From Edwardsiella anguillarum ET080813 (GTDB lineage: Bacteria; Pseudomonadota; Gammaproteobacteria; Enterobacterales; Enterobacteriaceae), in contig NZ_CP006664.1 of the NCBI RefSeq assembly GCF_000264765.2, positions 620,001 to 684,000 of the forward strand: 64,000 nt of DNA, in the 5' to 3' direction. Below, one piece after another: positions 49,255 through 59,243 of the stretch. The notes beneath the pieces are model-generated. The model saw nothing but the letters and a program-made list of their open reading frames with translations, made no database searches and was not told where the DNA came from. Made by a program: the position numbers and the translations under genes. Every line of letters begins with the position of its first letter. Position 1 is the stretch's first letter.

Positions 49255-49314
49255 ATTTTCCGTTCGGTAACGGCCTCTGGGCGCTGCCGGGCGCTGTGAC
49301 AGGACAGAATCCGA

Positions 49315-49764
49315 ATGACTGACAACAACACCGCGTTAAAGAAAGCTGGCCTTAAAGTCACGCTTCCCCGTCTCAAGATTCTGGAAGTACTGCAAGATCC
49401 TACGTGCCATCATGTCAGTGCTGAAGACTTGTACAAGAAGCTGATCGACATGGGCGAGGAGATCGGTTTGGCAACCGTATACCGCGTGCTCAACCAGTTT
49501 GACGATGCCGGCATCGTTACCCGCCATAACTTTGAGGGCGGGAAATCGGTCTTTGAACTGACCCAGCAGCACCACCACGATCACCTGATCTGCCTGGACT
49601 GCGGCAAGGTCATCGAGTTCAGCGATGAGTCCATCGAGAAGCGTCAGCGCGAAATCGCCAAAAAACACGGCATCCAGCTGACCAACCACAGCCTGTATCT
49701 CTACGGCCACTGCGCCGAGAGCGACTGCCGCAGCGATGATACCCTGCACGACGAAAAGGCCTAA
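49315..49764 (+). CDS. fur: Ferric uptake regulator Fur
   Basis: 149 aa (E. coli 148), starting MTDNNTALKKAGLKVTLPRLKILE. The N-terminal winged helix carries EEIGLATVYRVLNQFDDAGIV. The metal sites are HHHDHLICLDCGK and the C-terminal CAESDC. Fe2+-loaded Fur represses iron uptake. Its targets in this window probably include gpmA and fur itself. The tail after CRSDD diverges from E. coli, as is usual. Confidence 0.97.
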   Translation: MTDNNTALKKAGLKVTLPRLKILEVLQDPTCHHVSAEDLYKKLIDMGEEIGLATVYRVLNQFDDAGIVTRHNFEGGKSVFELTQQHHHDHLICLDCGKVIEFSDESIEKRQREIAKKHGIQLTNHSLYLYGHCAESDCRSDDTLHDEKA

Positions 49765-49781
49765 ACCCACCGTCAGCGAAG

Positions 49782-49805
49782 CGGCCCACCGGGGCCGTTT
49801 TTTTT
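49782..49805 (+). terminator. Terminator of fur
   Basis: Stem CGGCCC/GGGCCG (49782–49787 and 49792–49797) with a 4-nt loop, followed by eight Ts. It begins 17 bases after the fur stop. Confidence 0.9.
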
Positions 49806-49818
49806 GCCCGTCGCGGGT

Positions 49819-49846
49819 AAAAAAAAAGCCCTCACAGACCGAGGGC
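49819..49846 (-). terminator. Terminator of the chiP-chiQ-chb operon
   Basis: Minus-strand stem GCCCTC/GAGGGC (49828–49833 and 49841–49846) with a 7-nt loop, followed by nine Ts. A second GC-rich hairpin (CCCCCGC/GCGGGGG, about 49925–49943) lies closer to the chb stop without a T-run. Confidence 0.85.
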
Positions 49847-49963
49847 AATTACTGCTCACTACTACTCAGATCGAAACCGGAATAAGGAGAGGATGAGGCC
49901 GCGCCGCGGGCGCTCATCCTAAGGCCCCCGCGCGAGGCGGGGGAAAATGAGGGTAAAATCCCG

Positions 49964-52633
49964 TCAGGATTTGACGGACTCCACGCGGCTAAAGCGCTTG
50001 CCGTCCGGCGACGCGGTACGCACCTGAACCTCGCCGCTCACGCTCGGCTTCGCCTTGGCATCATAGCGCTGCCACTGCTTACCGCCGTCGACGGAGTACT
50101 CCACGATCAGGCCCGGCATCGCGACGTTGGTCTCCAGCTTGCCGTTCACTACGCGGGCGCCCGGCTGCGGTACGCGATAGGCCACGCCAGACTTATCCAT
50201 CTTGGCCAGCTCACGCTGCCCCATCAGGTTGGCGAAACGCTGCCAATCCTTCAGCAGAGCCTGCTGATCGACCAGATGGGTTTCGCCGCCCTTGTATTCA
50301 CGCCCGGCCTGATACGGCTGTTCCCAGCCCGCCTGATGCCAGGCACGCTCGGCGACGGCCATGATGCGCGGATAGATCTTGTACTCCATCATCTCATCGG
50401 TGCGCACCACTTCGCTCCACAGCTGAGCAGAGAGGCCATAGGCGCCCGGCCACGGCTTGTCGCTCTTGGCGCTGAAGTAGTTACCGTCGCGATCGACCGA
50501 CGTTTCGGCGTTCTGCGGCAGGTTGTCCGGCGCGAAGGCAAAGATCTTGCGCTCATCGCTGAAGCGAGTGCCCCAGTAGTAGCCGTTCTCCTGCGGATTG
50601 ACCTCATACGGGAAGTCCATATAGACGTAATCCGGGTTGGAGATCACCACCTCATAGCCCTTGTTGGCCCAGTCGTTGGCCGAGTCAAAGCCGCCCCAGT
50701 ACAGGGTATCCCAGAAGTTCACCCCGACGCGCGGCGTCGCGAATGCCTTGGCATCCTTGGCATCCTTCAGGCCATCCTGCCAGGCCTGCATCTTGCCGAT
50801 GCCGTGATCCTTGACCATCTTGCTGACTTCGACCGCGAAGTAGCTCGGCAGGTGCTCCATATCGGCCACCTTGCCCTCTTTGATCATCGCCTGGCACATC
50901 TGAGACTTCGCCCACGGCTTGTCCTCTTTGCTCAGGTCGATCATCCCCTTGCCCGGCTCCGGCTTGTTCACGTCGGTGTAGCCCGGCCCTAAGCGGATGT
51001 TCTTCGCCTCATCGCCGCCGAAGTGCCAGGTGGTGAGCGGCTGGCCGGCTTCGCGGTGCATCTGGGCCATCTCGCCGATCACTTTGTCGACAAAGCGCTT
51101 GGATGAGTCCAGGCACGGGTTGAGGTAGCTGTGACGATCGTAGAACTGCACCGAGGTGGTGTTGGAGTCATCGGTCGGATCCAGCAGGCGGTACTCGTTG
51201 GCGCCCTTCTCGTCACCGGCGGCCTTCAGCTTGTTATAACGCGCCTCCATCGCCACCACCGCCGCACGGGCGTGGGCCGGCATGTCGATCTCCGGGATCA
51301 CCTCAATGTGGCGCGCCTGGGCATACTTCAGCAGCTTGATATAGTCGGCGCGAGTAAAGTAACCGCTGCCGTTGTTGTTGCTGTCCGGGCCAGAGCCCAG
51401 CTGCGGCAACAGACACTGCTGTTCGCTCAGATCATGGCAGCGCTTGCCGCCGACCTCGGTCAGCTCCGGCAGGCCCGGGATCTCAATGCGCCAGCCCTCA
51501 TCGTCGGTCAGATGGAAGTGGAACTTGTTCAGCTTGTACGCTGCCATCTGATCCAGCAGGCGCTCGATGGAGGCCAGGGAGTGGAAGTTACGCCCCACGT
51601 CCAGCTCAATGCCGCGGTACTGGAAACGCGGCGCATCTTCGGCGTCCAGCGTGGCGATCTTGGCGCTGCCGTTGGCCGGCAGCAGCGACAGGATAGACTG
51701 CAGACCGTAGAACACCCCGGCCTGATCGTAACCGGTCACCTCCGCGCCCTTGGTGCCGATCTTCAGCTGGTATGCGCCCGGTACCGCCATATCGCCTTTA
51801 AAGGCTTTGGTGGCGATCTGTGTCTTGATCGGGTAGCCCTTCTGGGCCTGCTTCACGCCCAGCTGGCCCAGACGCTGCTTGATAACATCGGCGCTGGCGG
51901 TGTTCAGCACCGTCAGATCCAGGCTAACGCCGCGCGCCAGATCGGCGTCCTGCTGATGCACTTTCAGCGTCAGCGGCGTCGGCATAATCTGGCCGCGCAG
52001 GCTAGCCGCCGGCAGGGTCTTCACATCGGCGTTCTTGGCAAAGCGGTTCTCCGGCGTCATCAGAACGTTTTTATCATCCTTGATGCGCTTCCACAGGTCG
52101 CCGGCAAACGGCGTCACGAACTGACGCAGATCTTCGGTATCGGTATTGGCGATCACCTTCGGCTTGGCGTCCGGCGAGGTCACGTACCAGCGCGGCATCA
52201 CGTCGCTTTCGAACAGCTGCCAGTATTCGCCGACGATGGGGATCTCGATGCGCTCACCCGCGGCAAAGCCCTTGAATTTATCCGTCGGCTCAATCTTGTG
52301 CAGATCGCCGGTTACGAAGGTGATCTTGAACTGATCGTTGCCGCTCTTCAGGATCTGACGGATGTTATGGAAGTAGATGGCCCAGTCTTTCCCCTCGATG
52401 GCGCTGCCATCGTTGGTCAGGCTGATCACCGCCTGGTTGCAGGAGGCCCAGTCGGCGCCCAGCGCCGCACAGTTGACGCCGTTCTCCGCGCCGCGGTTGT
52501 CGGTGACGGCGTAGTTCACCTTCACCTGGCTGCTGATGCTGTCCACCAGCTGCTGATCGGCCTGCGCTACGCCGGAAACGCCCAGCATACCCAGTGCCGT
52601 GGCGACTACGCTCAGTTTATATCCTTTCATCAT
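49964..52633 (-). CDS. chb: Chitobiase (beta-N-acetylhexosaminidase, GH20)
   Basis: 889 aa with a signal peptide ([17 protein letters not shown]), so periplasmic or outer-membrane-associated. Domain order follows Serratia chitobiase: an N-terminal carbohydrate-binding-like domain (about 30–185), a GH20 N-domain (about 215–330), a catalytic barrel (about 335–770) with the Asp541-Glu542 pair in [10 protein letters not shown], and a C-terminal Ig-like domain. It cleaves chitobiose to GlcNAc, which NagE can import. It follows chiQ by 15 bp. E. coli has chiP-chiQ here but no chb. Confidence 0.94.
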   Translation of the reverse strand: MMKGYKLSVVATALGMLGVSGVAQADQQLVDSISSQVKVNYAVTDNRGAENGVNCAALGADWASCNQAVISLTNDGSAIEGKDWAIYFHNIRQILKSGNDQFKITFVTGDLHKIEPTDKFKGFAAGERIEIPIVGEYWQLFESDVMPRWYVTSPDAKPKVIANTDTEDLRQFVTPFAGDLWKRIKDDKNVLMTPENRFAKNADVKTLPAASLRGQIMPTPLTLKVHQQDADLARGVSLDLTVLNTASADVIKQRLGQLGVKQAQKGYPIKTQIATKAFKGDMAVPGAYQLKIGTKGAEVTGYDQAGVFYGLQSILSLLPANGSAKIATLDAEDAPRFQYRGIELDVGRNFHSLASIERLLDQMAAYKLNKFHFHLTDDEGWRIEIPGLPELTEVGGKRCHDLSEQQCLLPQLGSGPDSNNNGSGYFTRADYIKLLKYAQARHIEVIPEIDMPAHARAAVVAMEARYNKLKAAGDEKGANEYRLLDPTDDSNTTSVQFYDRHSYLNPCLDSSKRFVDKVIGEMAQMHREAGQPLTTWHFGGDEAKNIRLGPGYTDVNKPEPGKGMIDLSKEDKPWAKSQMCQAMIKEGKVADMEHLPSYFAVEVSKMVKDHGIGKMQAWQDGLKDAKDAKAFATPRVGVNFWDTLYWGGFDSANDWANKGYEVVISNPDYVYMDFPYEVNPQENGYYWGTRFSDERKIFAFAPDNLPQNAETSVDRDGNYFSAKSDKPWPGAYGLSAQLWSEVVRTDEMMEYKIYPRIMAVAERAWHQAGWEQPYQAGREYKGGETHLVDQQALLKDWQRFANLMGQRELAKMDKSGVAYRVPQPGARVVNGKLETNVAMPGLIVEYSVDGGKQWQRYDAKAKPSVSGEVQVRTASPDGKRFSRVESVKS

Positions 52634-52648
52634 CTCGCTTCCCTTTTC

Positions 52649-52981
52649 TCAGTTCGCGTTACTGGCGCGGATTTCCTGCCACAGTTTGCCGCAGCGGGCC
52701 GTATAGTTGTCACCGGCGCCGCTCATCGCCGCCTCAATACACTGCTGGTAATTCAGCACGCTCACGCTCTCTTTCTGCGCGAACGCGGCGTGTGCCTTGC
52801 TCTGCTTCATCACCTCCAGAATGGTCTGGCAGGAGGCGACCTTGTCATGTTTGCCGTCGGCATCCTGAATACACTTGCCGTAGGCCTGCTTCAGCAGCTG
52901 GCCGTCCTGGGACGGCGCGCTCGGCTGCGCGCAGCCGGTCAGTACGATGGCGGCCATGGCCACACCCAGAATCGCTTTCAT
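52649..52981 (-). CDS. chiQ: Lipoprotein ChiQ
   Basis: 110-aa precursor with a lipobox at IVLTGCAQ, so lipidation is expected at Cys17. The mature part has four more Cys (KCIQ, SCQT, QCIEA, RCGK), possibly two disulfides. It matches the position and type of E. coli ChiQ (YbfN), a lipoprotein of unknown role co-expressed with chitoporin. It lies 57 bp after chiP and 15 bp before chb. Confidence 0.88.
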   Translation of the reverse strand: MKAILGVAMAAIVLTGCAQPSAPSQDGQLLKQAYGKCIQDADGKHDKVASCQTILEVMKQSKAHAAFAQKESVSVLNYQQCIEAAMSGAGDNYTARCGKLWQEIRASNAN

Positions 52982-53038
52982 ATTCTCTCTCCCTTGATTC
53001 GCTTAGCGCCCCTCCGCGCGTGCGGAGGGGGCGATAAC

Positions 53039-54436
53039 TCAGAACACGGTGAACGGGGCGATAACGATAAACTTCACGTCGCGCTCATCCTGGAACATGT
53101 TGTTGTAGCCGCCGCCCCAGCTCGGGTTGTCGGAGTGGTTGTCATACTGGGTGTAGTGCAGCTTAAACAGGGTGCCCTTGGCGCGACCGTCCTGAATCAC
53201 GTACATCGCATCCAGACTGTAGGCGCTCTCTTTAACCCGCTCGCTCTGGTCAGCCCAGGTGCTGTTCGGCTTGGCATCCCAGGCATAGACATAGGAGGCA
53301 CCGACGCCCCAGCCCGGCATATTCCACTTGCTCAGGTCATACATCACGCCGGCAAAGACGGCCTTTTCCCCGTTGGCGTTGAAATCGGAGCGGTTATCCC
53401 ACCAGATATCCAGGCGACCGTTGGAGGAGGCGTAGGCCGGCGTCATACGCTGCAGGAAGTAGCCCTGCTTGCCTTCCGCCTTCACCCAGGTGCCTTCCAG
53501 ACGCAGATCGAACTGACCGGCCTTGTAGCCGAAGGTCAGCGCCTGCAGCCAGGCAGTGCCGTCATAGATATTGGCGCTGCTGTTGGCGTCGGAGACGCGA
53601 TCGTGCGCGCCGTAGAACTGGTAGCTGGTGGTCAGCGGGCTGCCGGCGACGTCAAACTTGTAGGTCCCCTTGGCGAAGTACTGATTCATAAAGCCCTGGG
53701 CCTGACCAAAGGCCGCTTCCAGCACCAGGCCGTTCTTGAAGTCATATTTCCCGCCCAGGGAGTGCAGGTAGGAGACCTCCTCCCCGCGGTTATCGCCCAG
53801 GCCGCCCTGGTAGAACTTGTCCATTTCCAGATGCCACGGCGCCTTATAGCGGTCGGTCCACATATAGGAGAAGCTCAGCGCACCGGCGCTATCAAAGTCA
53901 AAGTTGGCGCCGGTCTCAACCCCCTGATAGGTGCCCGGCATGAAGCTCCAGTGCGGGGCGATCAGGGTCTGGCCGGTCGGCTGGATCCAGCCGACACGCG
54001 CCCACATCGGCCCCATCTTCAGCTTGGCCGCCGCCTTGTACAGGCTGATGCCGCTCTTATCGCCGCTGTAGTTTTCGTCGTAGCCCTTGTTGATGGAGGA
54101 GAAGGCGATTTCGTTCGGGTGGCTGCTCTCCGCCGATTCGGCCATCTCAATGGCGGTGAAGGCGCCGACGTCCAGACCGATAAAGTCGGCGGCGTAGCCG
54201 GAGGAGAAGTCGAGGCTAGCGTTCCAGGTGGAGTGAGACAGGTTGGTCTTATACTGACCGGTCTCCACATCCTTGCGATCGCGCTCGCGCTGCCAGTAGT
54301 AGATCCCACCGGTCATGGTTGAATCGTCGATGAACCCTTCAGCCTGCGCCTGTGAGGGCGCCATGAAGCCGCTGCCCAGCGTTGCTGCGGCAACAGCGAG
54401 CGCCAGCACGCTGCGCTTAGCACGATGCGTAACCAT
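53039..54436 (-). CDS. chiP: Chitoporin ChiP (OprD-like outer-membrane porin)
   Basis: 465 aa (E. coli ChiP 468). The signal peptide ends at PSQAQAEGF. Alternating amphipathic beta-strands follow, and the protein ends in Phe (IVIAPFTVF), the outer-membrane assembly signal. It admits chitooligosaccharides into the periplasm, feeding chb and NagE. The first gene of chiP-chiQ-chb, it has a ChiX pairing site over its ribosome-binding site. Confidence 0.94.
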   Translation of the reverse strand: MVTHRAKRSVLALAVAAATLGSGFMAPSQAQAEGFIDDSTMTGGIYYWQRERDRKDVETGQYKTNLSHSTWNASLDFSSGYAADFIGLDVGAFTAIEMAESAESSHPNEIAFSSINKGYDENYSGDKSGISLYKAAAKLKMGPMWARVGWIQPTGQTLIAPHWSFMPGTYQGVETGANFDFDSAGALSFSYMWTDRYKAPWHLEMDKFYQGGLGDNRGEEVSYLHSLGGKYDFKNGLVLEAAFGQAQGFMNQYFAKGTYKFDVAGSPLTTSYQFYGAHDRVSDANSSANIYDGTAWLQALTFGYKAGQFDLRLEGTWVKAEGKQGYFLQRMTPAYASSNGRLDIWWDNRSDFNANGEKAVFAGVMYDLSKWNMPGWGVGASYVYAWDAKPNSTWADQSERVKESAYSLDAMYVIQDGRAKGTLFKLHYTQYDNHSDNPSWGGGYNNMFQDERDVKFIVIAPFTVF

Positions 54437-54440
54437 AGAA

Positions 54441-54455
54441 AAATTCCTCTTTGAC
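54441..54455 (-). promoter_or_regulatory. ChiX sRNA target site in the chiP leader
   Basis: The chiP mRNA leader reads GTCAAAGAGGAATTT just before the ATG. It is the exact complement of AAATTCCTCTTTGAC, the single-stranded region of enterobacterial ChiX as I recall it. The 15-nt duplex would cover the Shine-Dalgarno AGAGGA, so ChiX should silence chiP translation without chitosugars. The chiX gene itself is not in the window. Confidence 0.8.
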
Positions 54456-54918
54456 TGAAAAATGCGGCTGGCGGAGCAGCGCCCGACCAGGTCGCCAATA
54501 TCCCCACAGGGGTAAAAGTTATTGGGTGTCCGGGTAAAATCCCGTTCACTTACTGCACTACTAGACTATTTTTCGCGACGCGAATTATCAAATGAAAAGT
54601 AAAAAAGATGTATCAATTTTTGACCGAGTGCACATATTCTTATATTTAGTTACATTGCGGTATAATTGGCATTATTAATGAAAAATACCATTAAAAAACA
54701 GAGATATATTTGTAATACCATTAGTGATATTGGGGAAGCTTACGGCGGGGAGCGCGGGGGGACTTACTTCATTAATGAATAATTATTACATTACAACACC
54801 TTATTAATTTGCAACGCGAAGTCATCATCTCCTATCTCCTGACCCACACCGCGCCAGAGTGGGCATACGCCGCCGCGAAAGAGGGCGCGCCGACCCGGGA
54901 AGCATCCCGCCAGCGCAG

Positions 54919-54954
54919 ACAAAAAAACGCCACGGACCGGCGGCCCGTGGCGTT
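54919..54954 (-). terminator. Terminator of glnS
   Basis: Minus-strand stem AACGCCACGG/CCGTGGCGTT (54926–54935 and 54945–54954) with a 9-nt loop, followed by a T-run. It begins 45 bases after the glnS stop. Confidence 0.9.
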
Positions 54955-54998
54955 GATATTGGCACTCTACCGGCGTACTACGCCGTGCGCCGTGTCGT

Positions 54999-56666
54999 TC
55001 AGAGCGCCGCTTTGGCCCAGGTATCGCGCAGGCCAACGGTGCGGTTAAACACCAGATGTTCGACGGAGGAGTAGCGACTGTCGGCGCAGAAGTAGCCCTC
55101 ACGCTCAAACTGGTAGGTCACCCCCGGCACCGCTGCGGCCAGCGTCGGCTCGACGAAACCGCGACGAATAACCAGAGACTCAGGGTTAATGGTGGAGAGG
55201 AAATCCTCCGCCGCCCCCGGGTTCGCCACGCTGAACAGGCGATCGTATAGGCGGAACTCCGCCGGCAGCGCATGGCTGGCGGACACCCAGTGGATCACCC
55301 CTTTCACCTTGCGGCCATCCGCCGGATCCTTGCTCAGGGTGTCCGCATCGTAGCTGCAGTAAATGGTGGTGATCTCGCCGTCGGCGTCTTTCTCTACGCG
55401 CTCGGCGCGGATCACGTAGGCGTTGCGCAGACGCACCTCTTTGCCCAGCACCAGACGCTTGTACTGTTTGTTGGCCTCTTCGCGGAAGTCGGCGCGATCG
55501 ATGTACAGTTCGCGGGCGAACGGCACCTCACGGCTGCCCATCTCCGGATTGCTCGGGTGGTTCGGCATGGTCAGCAGCTGTACGCTGTCGGCCGGCAGGT
55601 TTTCGATCACCAGGCGCACCGGATCCAGCACCGCCATCGCGCGCGGGGCGTTTTCATTGAGATCGTCGCGGATACAGGACTCCAGCGCCGCCATCTCGAC
55701 GTTGTTGTCCTGCTTAGTCACCCCGATACGACGGCAGAACTCGCGCACGGCGGCGGCGCTATAGCCGCGGCGGCGCAGACCCGAAATGGTCGGCATACGC
55801 GGATCGTCCCAGCCCTCGACAATCTTCTCGCTCACCAGCAGGTTCAGCTTACGCTTGGACATGATGGCGTATTCCAGGTTCAGGCGCGAAAATTCATACT
55901 GACGCGGATGGCACGGAATCGAGATATTATCCAGCACCCAGTCGTACAGGCGACGGTTGTCCTGGAACTCCAGGGTGCACAGGGAGTGCGTGATGCCCTC
56001 CAGCGCATCGGAGATGCAGTGGGTAAAGTCGTACATCGGGTAGATGCACCACTTATTGCCGGTCTGGTGGTGATCGGCAAACTTAATCCGATACAGCACC
56101 GGGTCGCGCATCACGATAAACGGCGACGCCATATCGATCTTGGCGCGCAGGCAGGCGCTGCCTTCGGCGAACTCGCCCAGACGCATTTTTTCGAACAGCG
56201 CCAGGTTCTCCTCCACGCTGCGGTCGCGGAACGGGCTATTTTTCCCGGGCGAGGTCAGGGTGCCGCGGTATTCGCGGATCTGCTCGGCGCTCAGCTCATC
56301 CACATAGGCCAGCCCTTTGCCGATCAGCTCCAGGGCGTACTGATGCAGCTGATCGAAATAGTCAGAGGAGTAACGCACCGCGCCGCTCCACTCGAAGCCC
56401 AGCCACTGTACGTCACGCTTGATGGACTCAACGTATTCGATGTCTTCTTTGACCGGGTTGGTATCATCGAAGCGCAGGTTGCACAGCCCTTGATAGTCTC
56501 TGGCGATGCCGAAATTCAGACAGATGGACTTGGCGTGGCCAATGTGCAGGTAGCCGTTTGGCTCCGGCGGGAAACGGGTATGCACGCTGGTGTGTTTACC
56601 GGACGCCAGATCTTCATCAATGATCTGACGGATAAAGTTGGTTGGGCGGGCTTCAGCCTCACTCAT
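54999..56666 (-). CDS. glnS: Glutamine--tRNA ligase
   Basis: 555 aa (E. coli 554). Class I synthetase with the HIGH-type motif [15 protein letters not shown] near residue 35 and the KMSKS-type motif [11 protein letters not shown] near 270. The C-terminal beta-barrel anticodon-binding domain follows. It charges tRNA-Gln. It lies between nagE and chiP as in E. coli, with its own terminator. Confidence 0.97.
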   Translation of the reverse strand: MSEAEARPTNFIRQIIDEDLASGKHTSVHTRFPPEPNGYLHIGHAKSICLNFGIARDYQGLCNLRFDDTNPVKEDIEYVESIKRDVQWLGFEWSGAVRYSSDYFDQLHQYALELIGKGLAYVDELSAEQIREYRGTLTSPGKNSPFRDRSVEENLALFEKMRLGEFAEGSACLRAKIDMASPFIVMRDPVLYRIKFADHHQTGNKWCIYPMYDFTHCISDALEGITHSLCTLEFQDNRRLYDWVLDNISIPCHPRQYEFSRLNLEYAIMSKRKLNLLVSEKIVEGWDDPRMPTISGLRRRGYSAAAVREFCRRIGVTKQDNNVEMAALESCIRDDLNENAPRAMAVLDPVRLVIENLPADSVQLLTMPNHPSNPEMGSREVPFARELYIDRADFREEANKQYKRLVLGKEVRLRNAYVIRAERVEKDADGEITTIYCSYDADTLSKDPADGRKVKGVIHWVSASHALPAEFRLYDRLFSVANPGAAEDFLSTINPESLVIRRGFVEPTLAAAVPGVTYQFEREGYFCADSRYSSVEHLVFNRTVGLRDTWAKAAL

Positions 56667-56832
56667 CTTCTGTTCCTCTATGCCAAAAAACGCGTTCTCA
56701 TCGTTCCATGATCTAACAACCCTCGGGCGGAAACAACCGTTCTATCGGTAAAATACCGACGTTTTTTTTGTGATCTCCGCGGAAGTAGCGGATAAGCGCG
56801 CCGCGCCGCGCCCTCCCCCGGCTCCGGACAAT

Positions 56833-56864
56833 AAAAAAAACGGGGGGCCCTCTCGGGCCCCCCG
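56833..56864 (-). terminator. Terminator of nagE
   Basis: Minus-strand stem CGGGGGGCCC/GGGCCCCCCG (56841–56850 and 56855–56864) with a 4-nt loop, followed by a T-run of eight. It begins 29 bases after the nagE stop. Confidence 0.92.
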
Positions 56865-56893
56865 CCGCGTGACGCAACCGTATGACGGCGGCG

Positions 56894-58918
56894 TTACTTG
56901 TTCAGAAGGGTATACAGCTTGCTCTGACCGGCGACCACCTGACCGGAGGCCAACGCCCCCACGCCGCCAAAGTCATCGATATTGCTGACCACCACCGGGC
57001 TTATCATGGAGCGCGCATGGGCGTTCAGGTAATCCAGATCCATCTCCAGCACCGGCTGGCCGACCTTCACCACATCTCCCTCTTCCACCAGGCGCTTAAA
57101 GCCCTGCCCGTTCAGCGCCACGGTATCGATCCCCATGTGCACCACCACTTCCACACCGTCATCGCTCTCCAGACAGAAGGCGTGGTTGGTGTTGAAAATC
57201 TTCACCACGGTGCCGTTGGCCGGCGCCACGACCATCTTATCCGTCGGACGCACCGCCAGACCGTCGCCGACGGCTTTGCTGGCAAACGCCTCGTCCGGCA
57301 CCTCGCTCAAGGCCACCACCTCACCGGTGATCGGTGATACCAGCGTCGAGTGGACGCCGGCGGCGGCGTTTGGCGTCGCCTGGGCCTTCGCCGCGGGCGC
57401 GGTCGGGGCGGCGGCGCTTGCCGCGGCGGCAGGTACCGTGCCCGCCGTGCGCATCGCGTTGGCGATCTTCTCGGCCACGAAGCCGACGATGATCTGTACG
57501 CTGGTCTTGTTCAGGCGGATCACGCCGGAGGCGCCCAGCTTCTTGGCCATCGCTTCGTTGACCAGCGAAGAGTCCTTCACCGTCAGACGCAGACGGGTGA
57601 TACAGGCATCGATACCGGTCAGGTTGGCGGAGCCGCCGACGCAGGCGATATACTGGCGAGCCAGCTCGCTGACGTCCGCGTCTTTGGTCAGATCCAGATC
57701 TTCATCGTTGCCATCGGCCTCTTCACCCGCGCCGCTCAGCTCACGCCCCGGCGTCATCAGGTTGAATTTGGTGATGGTGAAACGGAACACCACGTAGTAG
57801 ATAACGAAGAAGACCAGCCCCTGCGGGATCAGCATATACCAGTGCGTCGCCAGCGGGTTACGGGACTGCAGCGCCATATCCACCAGGCCGGCGCTGAAGC
57901 CGAAGCCGGAGATCCAGTGCATGCTGGCCGCGATAAAGACGGAGATACCGGTCAGGATGGCGTGCAGCACGTACAGCACCGGCGCCACGAACATGAAGGA
58001 GAACTCCAGCGGCTCGGTGATCCCGGTAAAGAAGGCGGCAAACGCGGCGGCCAACATGATACCGGCGACCTTCGCCTTGTTCTCCGGACGGGCGCAGTGG
58101 TAGATGGCCAGCGCCGCACCCGGCAGACCGAACATCATGATCGGGAAGAAGCCTGCCTGATAGCGACCGGTGATACCGACCACCGCCTTACCGCTCTCGA
58201 TGGACTGGGCGCCGCCCAGGAAGTTCGGAATATCGTTAATGCCGGCGACGTCAAACCAGAACACGGAGTTCAGGGCGTGGTGCAGACCGACCGGGATCAG
58301 CAGACGGTTAAAGAAGGCATACACACCGGCCCCCACGGAGCCCAGCTTCTGGATATGCTCACCGAAGTTCACCAGACCGTTAAAGATCACCGGCCAGATA
58401 TACATCAGGATAAAGGCCAGAATGATCATCAGGAACGAGGTCAGGATCGGAACCAGACGGCGGCCGCTGAAGAAGGAGAGCGCCTTGGGCAGCTCAACGC
58501 TGCTATAGCGGTTATACAGCTCGGCCGAGATGATACCGACCAGGATACCGATAAACTGGTTATTGATCTTACCGAAGGCGGCAGGAACCTGATCCACAGG
58601 AATCTTCTGGATCATCGCCACCGCGGCGGGTGAACACAGGGTGGTCACCACCAAGAAACCGACAAAGCCGGCCAGCGCCGCCGCGCCGTCTTTATCTTTG
58701 GACATACCATACGCAACACCAATGGCAAACAACACCGACATATTATCGATGATGGCTGAGCCCGACTTGATGAAGAACGCCGCCAGCGCGTTGTCTCCTC
58801 CCCAGCCGACCGGGTCGATCCAATAACCGACACCCATTAGTATTGCTGCGGCCGGTAGCGTCGCTACCGGCACCATCAGCGCGCGGCCTACCTTTTGCAA
58901 ATAACCGAGAATACTCAC
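56894..58918 (-). CDS. nagE: N-acetylglucosamine-specific PTS enzyme IICBA
   Basis: 674 aa, fused in the order IIC-IIB-IIA. The IIC membrane domain covers about residues 1–370. IIB has its phospho-Cys in LTGIDACITRLRLTV near 430. An Ala/Pro-rich linker follows at about 490–520, somewhat longer than in E. coli (648 aa total). IIA has its phospho-His in VVHMGIDTVALNG near 590. It imports and phosphorylates GlcNAc to GlcNAc-6-P. It diverges from nagBAC, with shared NagC/CRP sites. Confidence 0.96.
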   Translation of the reverse strand: MSILGYLQKVGRALMVPVATLPAAAILMGVGYWIDPVGWGGDNALAAFFIKSGSAIIDNMSVLFAIGVAYGMSKDKDGAAALAGFVGFLVVTTLCSPAAVAMIQKIPVDQVPAAFGKINNQFIGILVGIISAELYNRYSSVELPKALSFFSGRRLVPILTSFLMIILAFILMYIWPVIFNGLVNFGEHIQKLGSVGAGVYAFFNRLLIPVGLHHALNSVFWFDVAGINDIPNFLGGAQSIESGKAVVGITGRYQAGFFPIMMFGLPGAALAIYHCARPENKAKVAGIMLAAAFAAFFTGITEPLEFSFMFVAPVLYVLHAILTGISVFIAASMHWISGFGFSAGLVDMALQSRNPLATHWYMLIPQGLVFFVIYYVVFRFTITKFNLMTPGRELSGAGEEADGNDEDLDLTKDADVSELARQYIACVGGSANLTGIDACITRLRLTVKDSSLVNEAMAKKLGASGVIRLNKTSVQIIVGFVAEKIANAMRTAGTVPAAAASAAAPTAPAAKAQATPNAAAGVHSTLVSPITGEVVALSEVPDEAFASKAVGDGLAVRPTDKMVVAPANGTVVKIFNTNHAFCLESDDGVEVVVHMGIDTVALNGQGFKRLVEEGDVVKVGQPVLEMDLDYLNAHARSMISPVVVSNIDDFGGVGALASGQVVAGQSKLYTLLNK

Positions 58919-59021
58919 ATTTCCCCCTATTGGACCTACAATGCAAAGGGCACTGCCGGTCTCATCATCACTGATTTAAGTATTTTGTTGATAATATGAA
59001 CCACACTGGAGAGTGTAAAAA

Positions 59022-59045
59022 AATTATTTTTCTCCGCAAATTAAA
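59022..59045. promoter_or_regulatory. NagC operator, nagE side
   Basis: TTATTTTTCTCCGCAAATTAA (59024–59044) has the TTATTT...AAAT(T)AA arms of NagC boxes around a GC-containing centre. Its centre is about 94 bp, near nine helical turns, from the second box. Confidence 0.7.
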
Positions 59046-59056
59046 ACCTCCTGATT

Positions 59057-59072
59057 TGTGATTATTATCACC
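59057..59072. promoter_or_regulatory. CRP site between nagE and nagB
   Basis: TGTGATTATTATCACC fits TGTGA-N6-TCACA at 9 of 10 core positions. It sits between the two NagC boxes and so can serve both divergent promoters. Confidence 0.8.
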
Positions 59073-59116
59073 AACAATAGGTGAAATGTTGTCTGCAGGC
59101 TGGCTATCTATGAAAA

Positions 59117-59139
59117 CTTATTTTATTATTCGAAAAATC
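59117..59139. promoter_or_regulatory. NagC operator, nagB side
   Basis: TTATTTTATTATTCGAAAAAT (59118–59138) has the two AT-rich arms of a NagC box. It lies about 105 bp before nagB and would overlap or flank the nagB promoter. Confidence 0.65.
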
Positions 59140-59243
59140 AATCGGCGCGGTAGGCTCCTTCGCAGGAGAGCCGGGAGCCAATGGGTCATCACCGGCGCCG
59201 AACCCGCTTTTCGTTCAGTTTCCCGTTTTGTAAAAGGTGCCCT

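Larger units (their letters stand above)
54437..54998. promoter_or_regulatory. chiP upstream region and glnS 3' spacer
   Basis: 562 bp. From chiP outward it holds the ChiX-pairing site, an AT-rich stretch (54560–54800) that should contain the chiP promoter, and the glnS terminator (54919–54954). In E. coli chiP is repressed by NagC. I saw no convincing NagC box, only weak AT-rich partial matches. Confidence 0.5.
58919..59243. promoter_or_regulatory. Divergent nagE / nagB control region
   Basis: 325 bp holding, in order, NagC box 1 (59022–59045), a CRP site (59057–59072) and NagC box 2 (59117–59139). The same NagC-CRP-NagC layout in E. coli forms a repression loop relieved by GlcNAc-6-P. Confidence 0.8.

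Noticed and set aside
49240-49299. 19-codon ORF upstream of fur as a possible uof-type leader peptide
   Set aside because: It begins within the -10/Fur box of the fur promoter, so its start codon would not be transcribed from that promoter.
51131-54322. 1063-codon open frame on the plus strand, antisense to chb, chiQ and chiP
   Set aside because: It spans three well-supported genes and two intergenic gaps, and its residues look like reverse-complement translation of GC-rich genes with no family signature.
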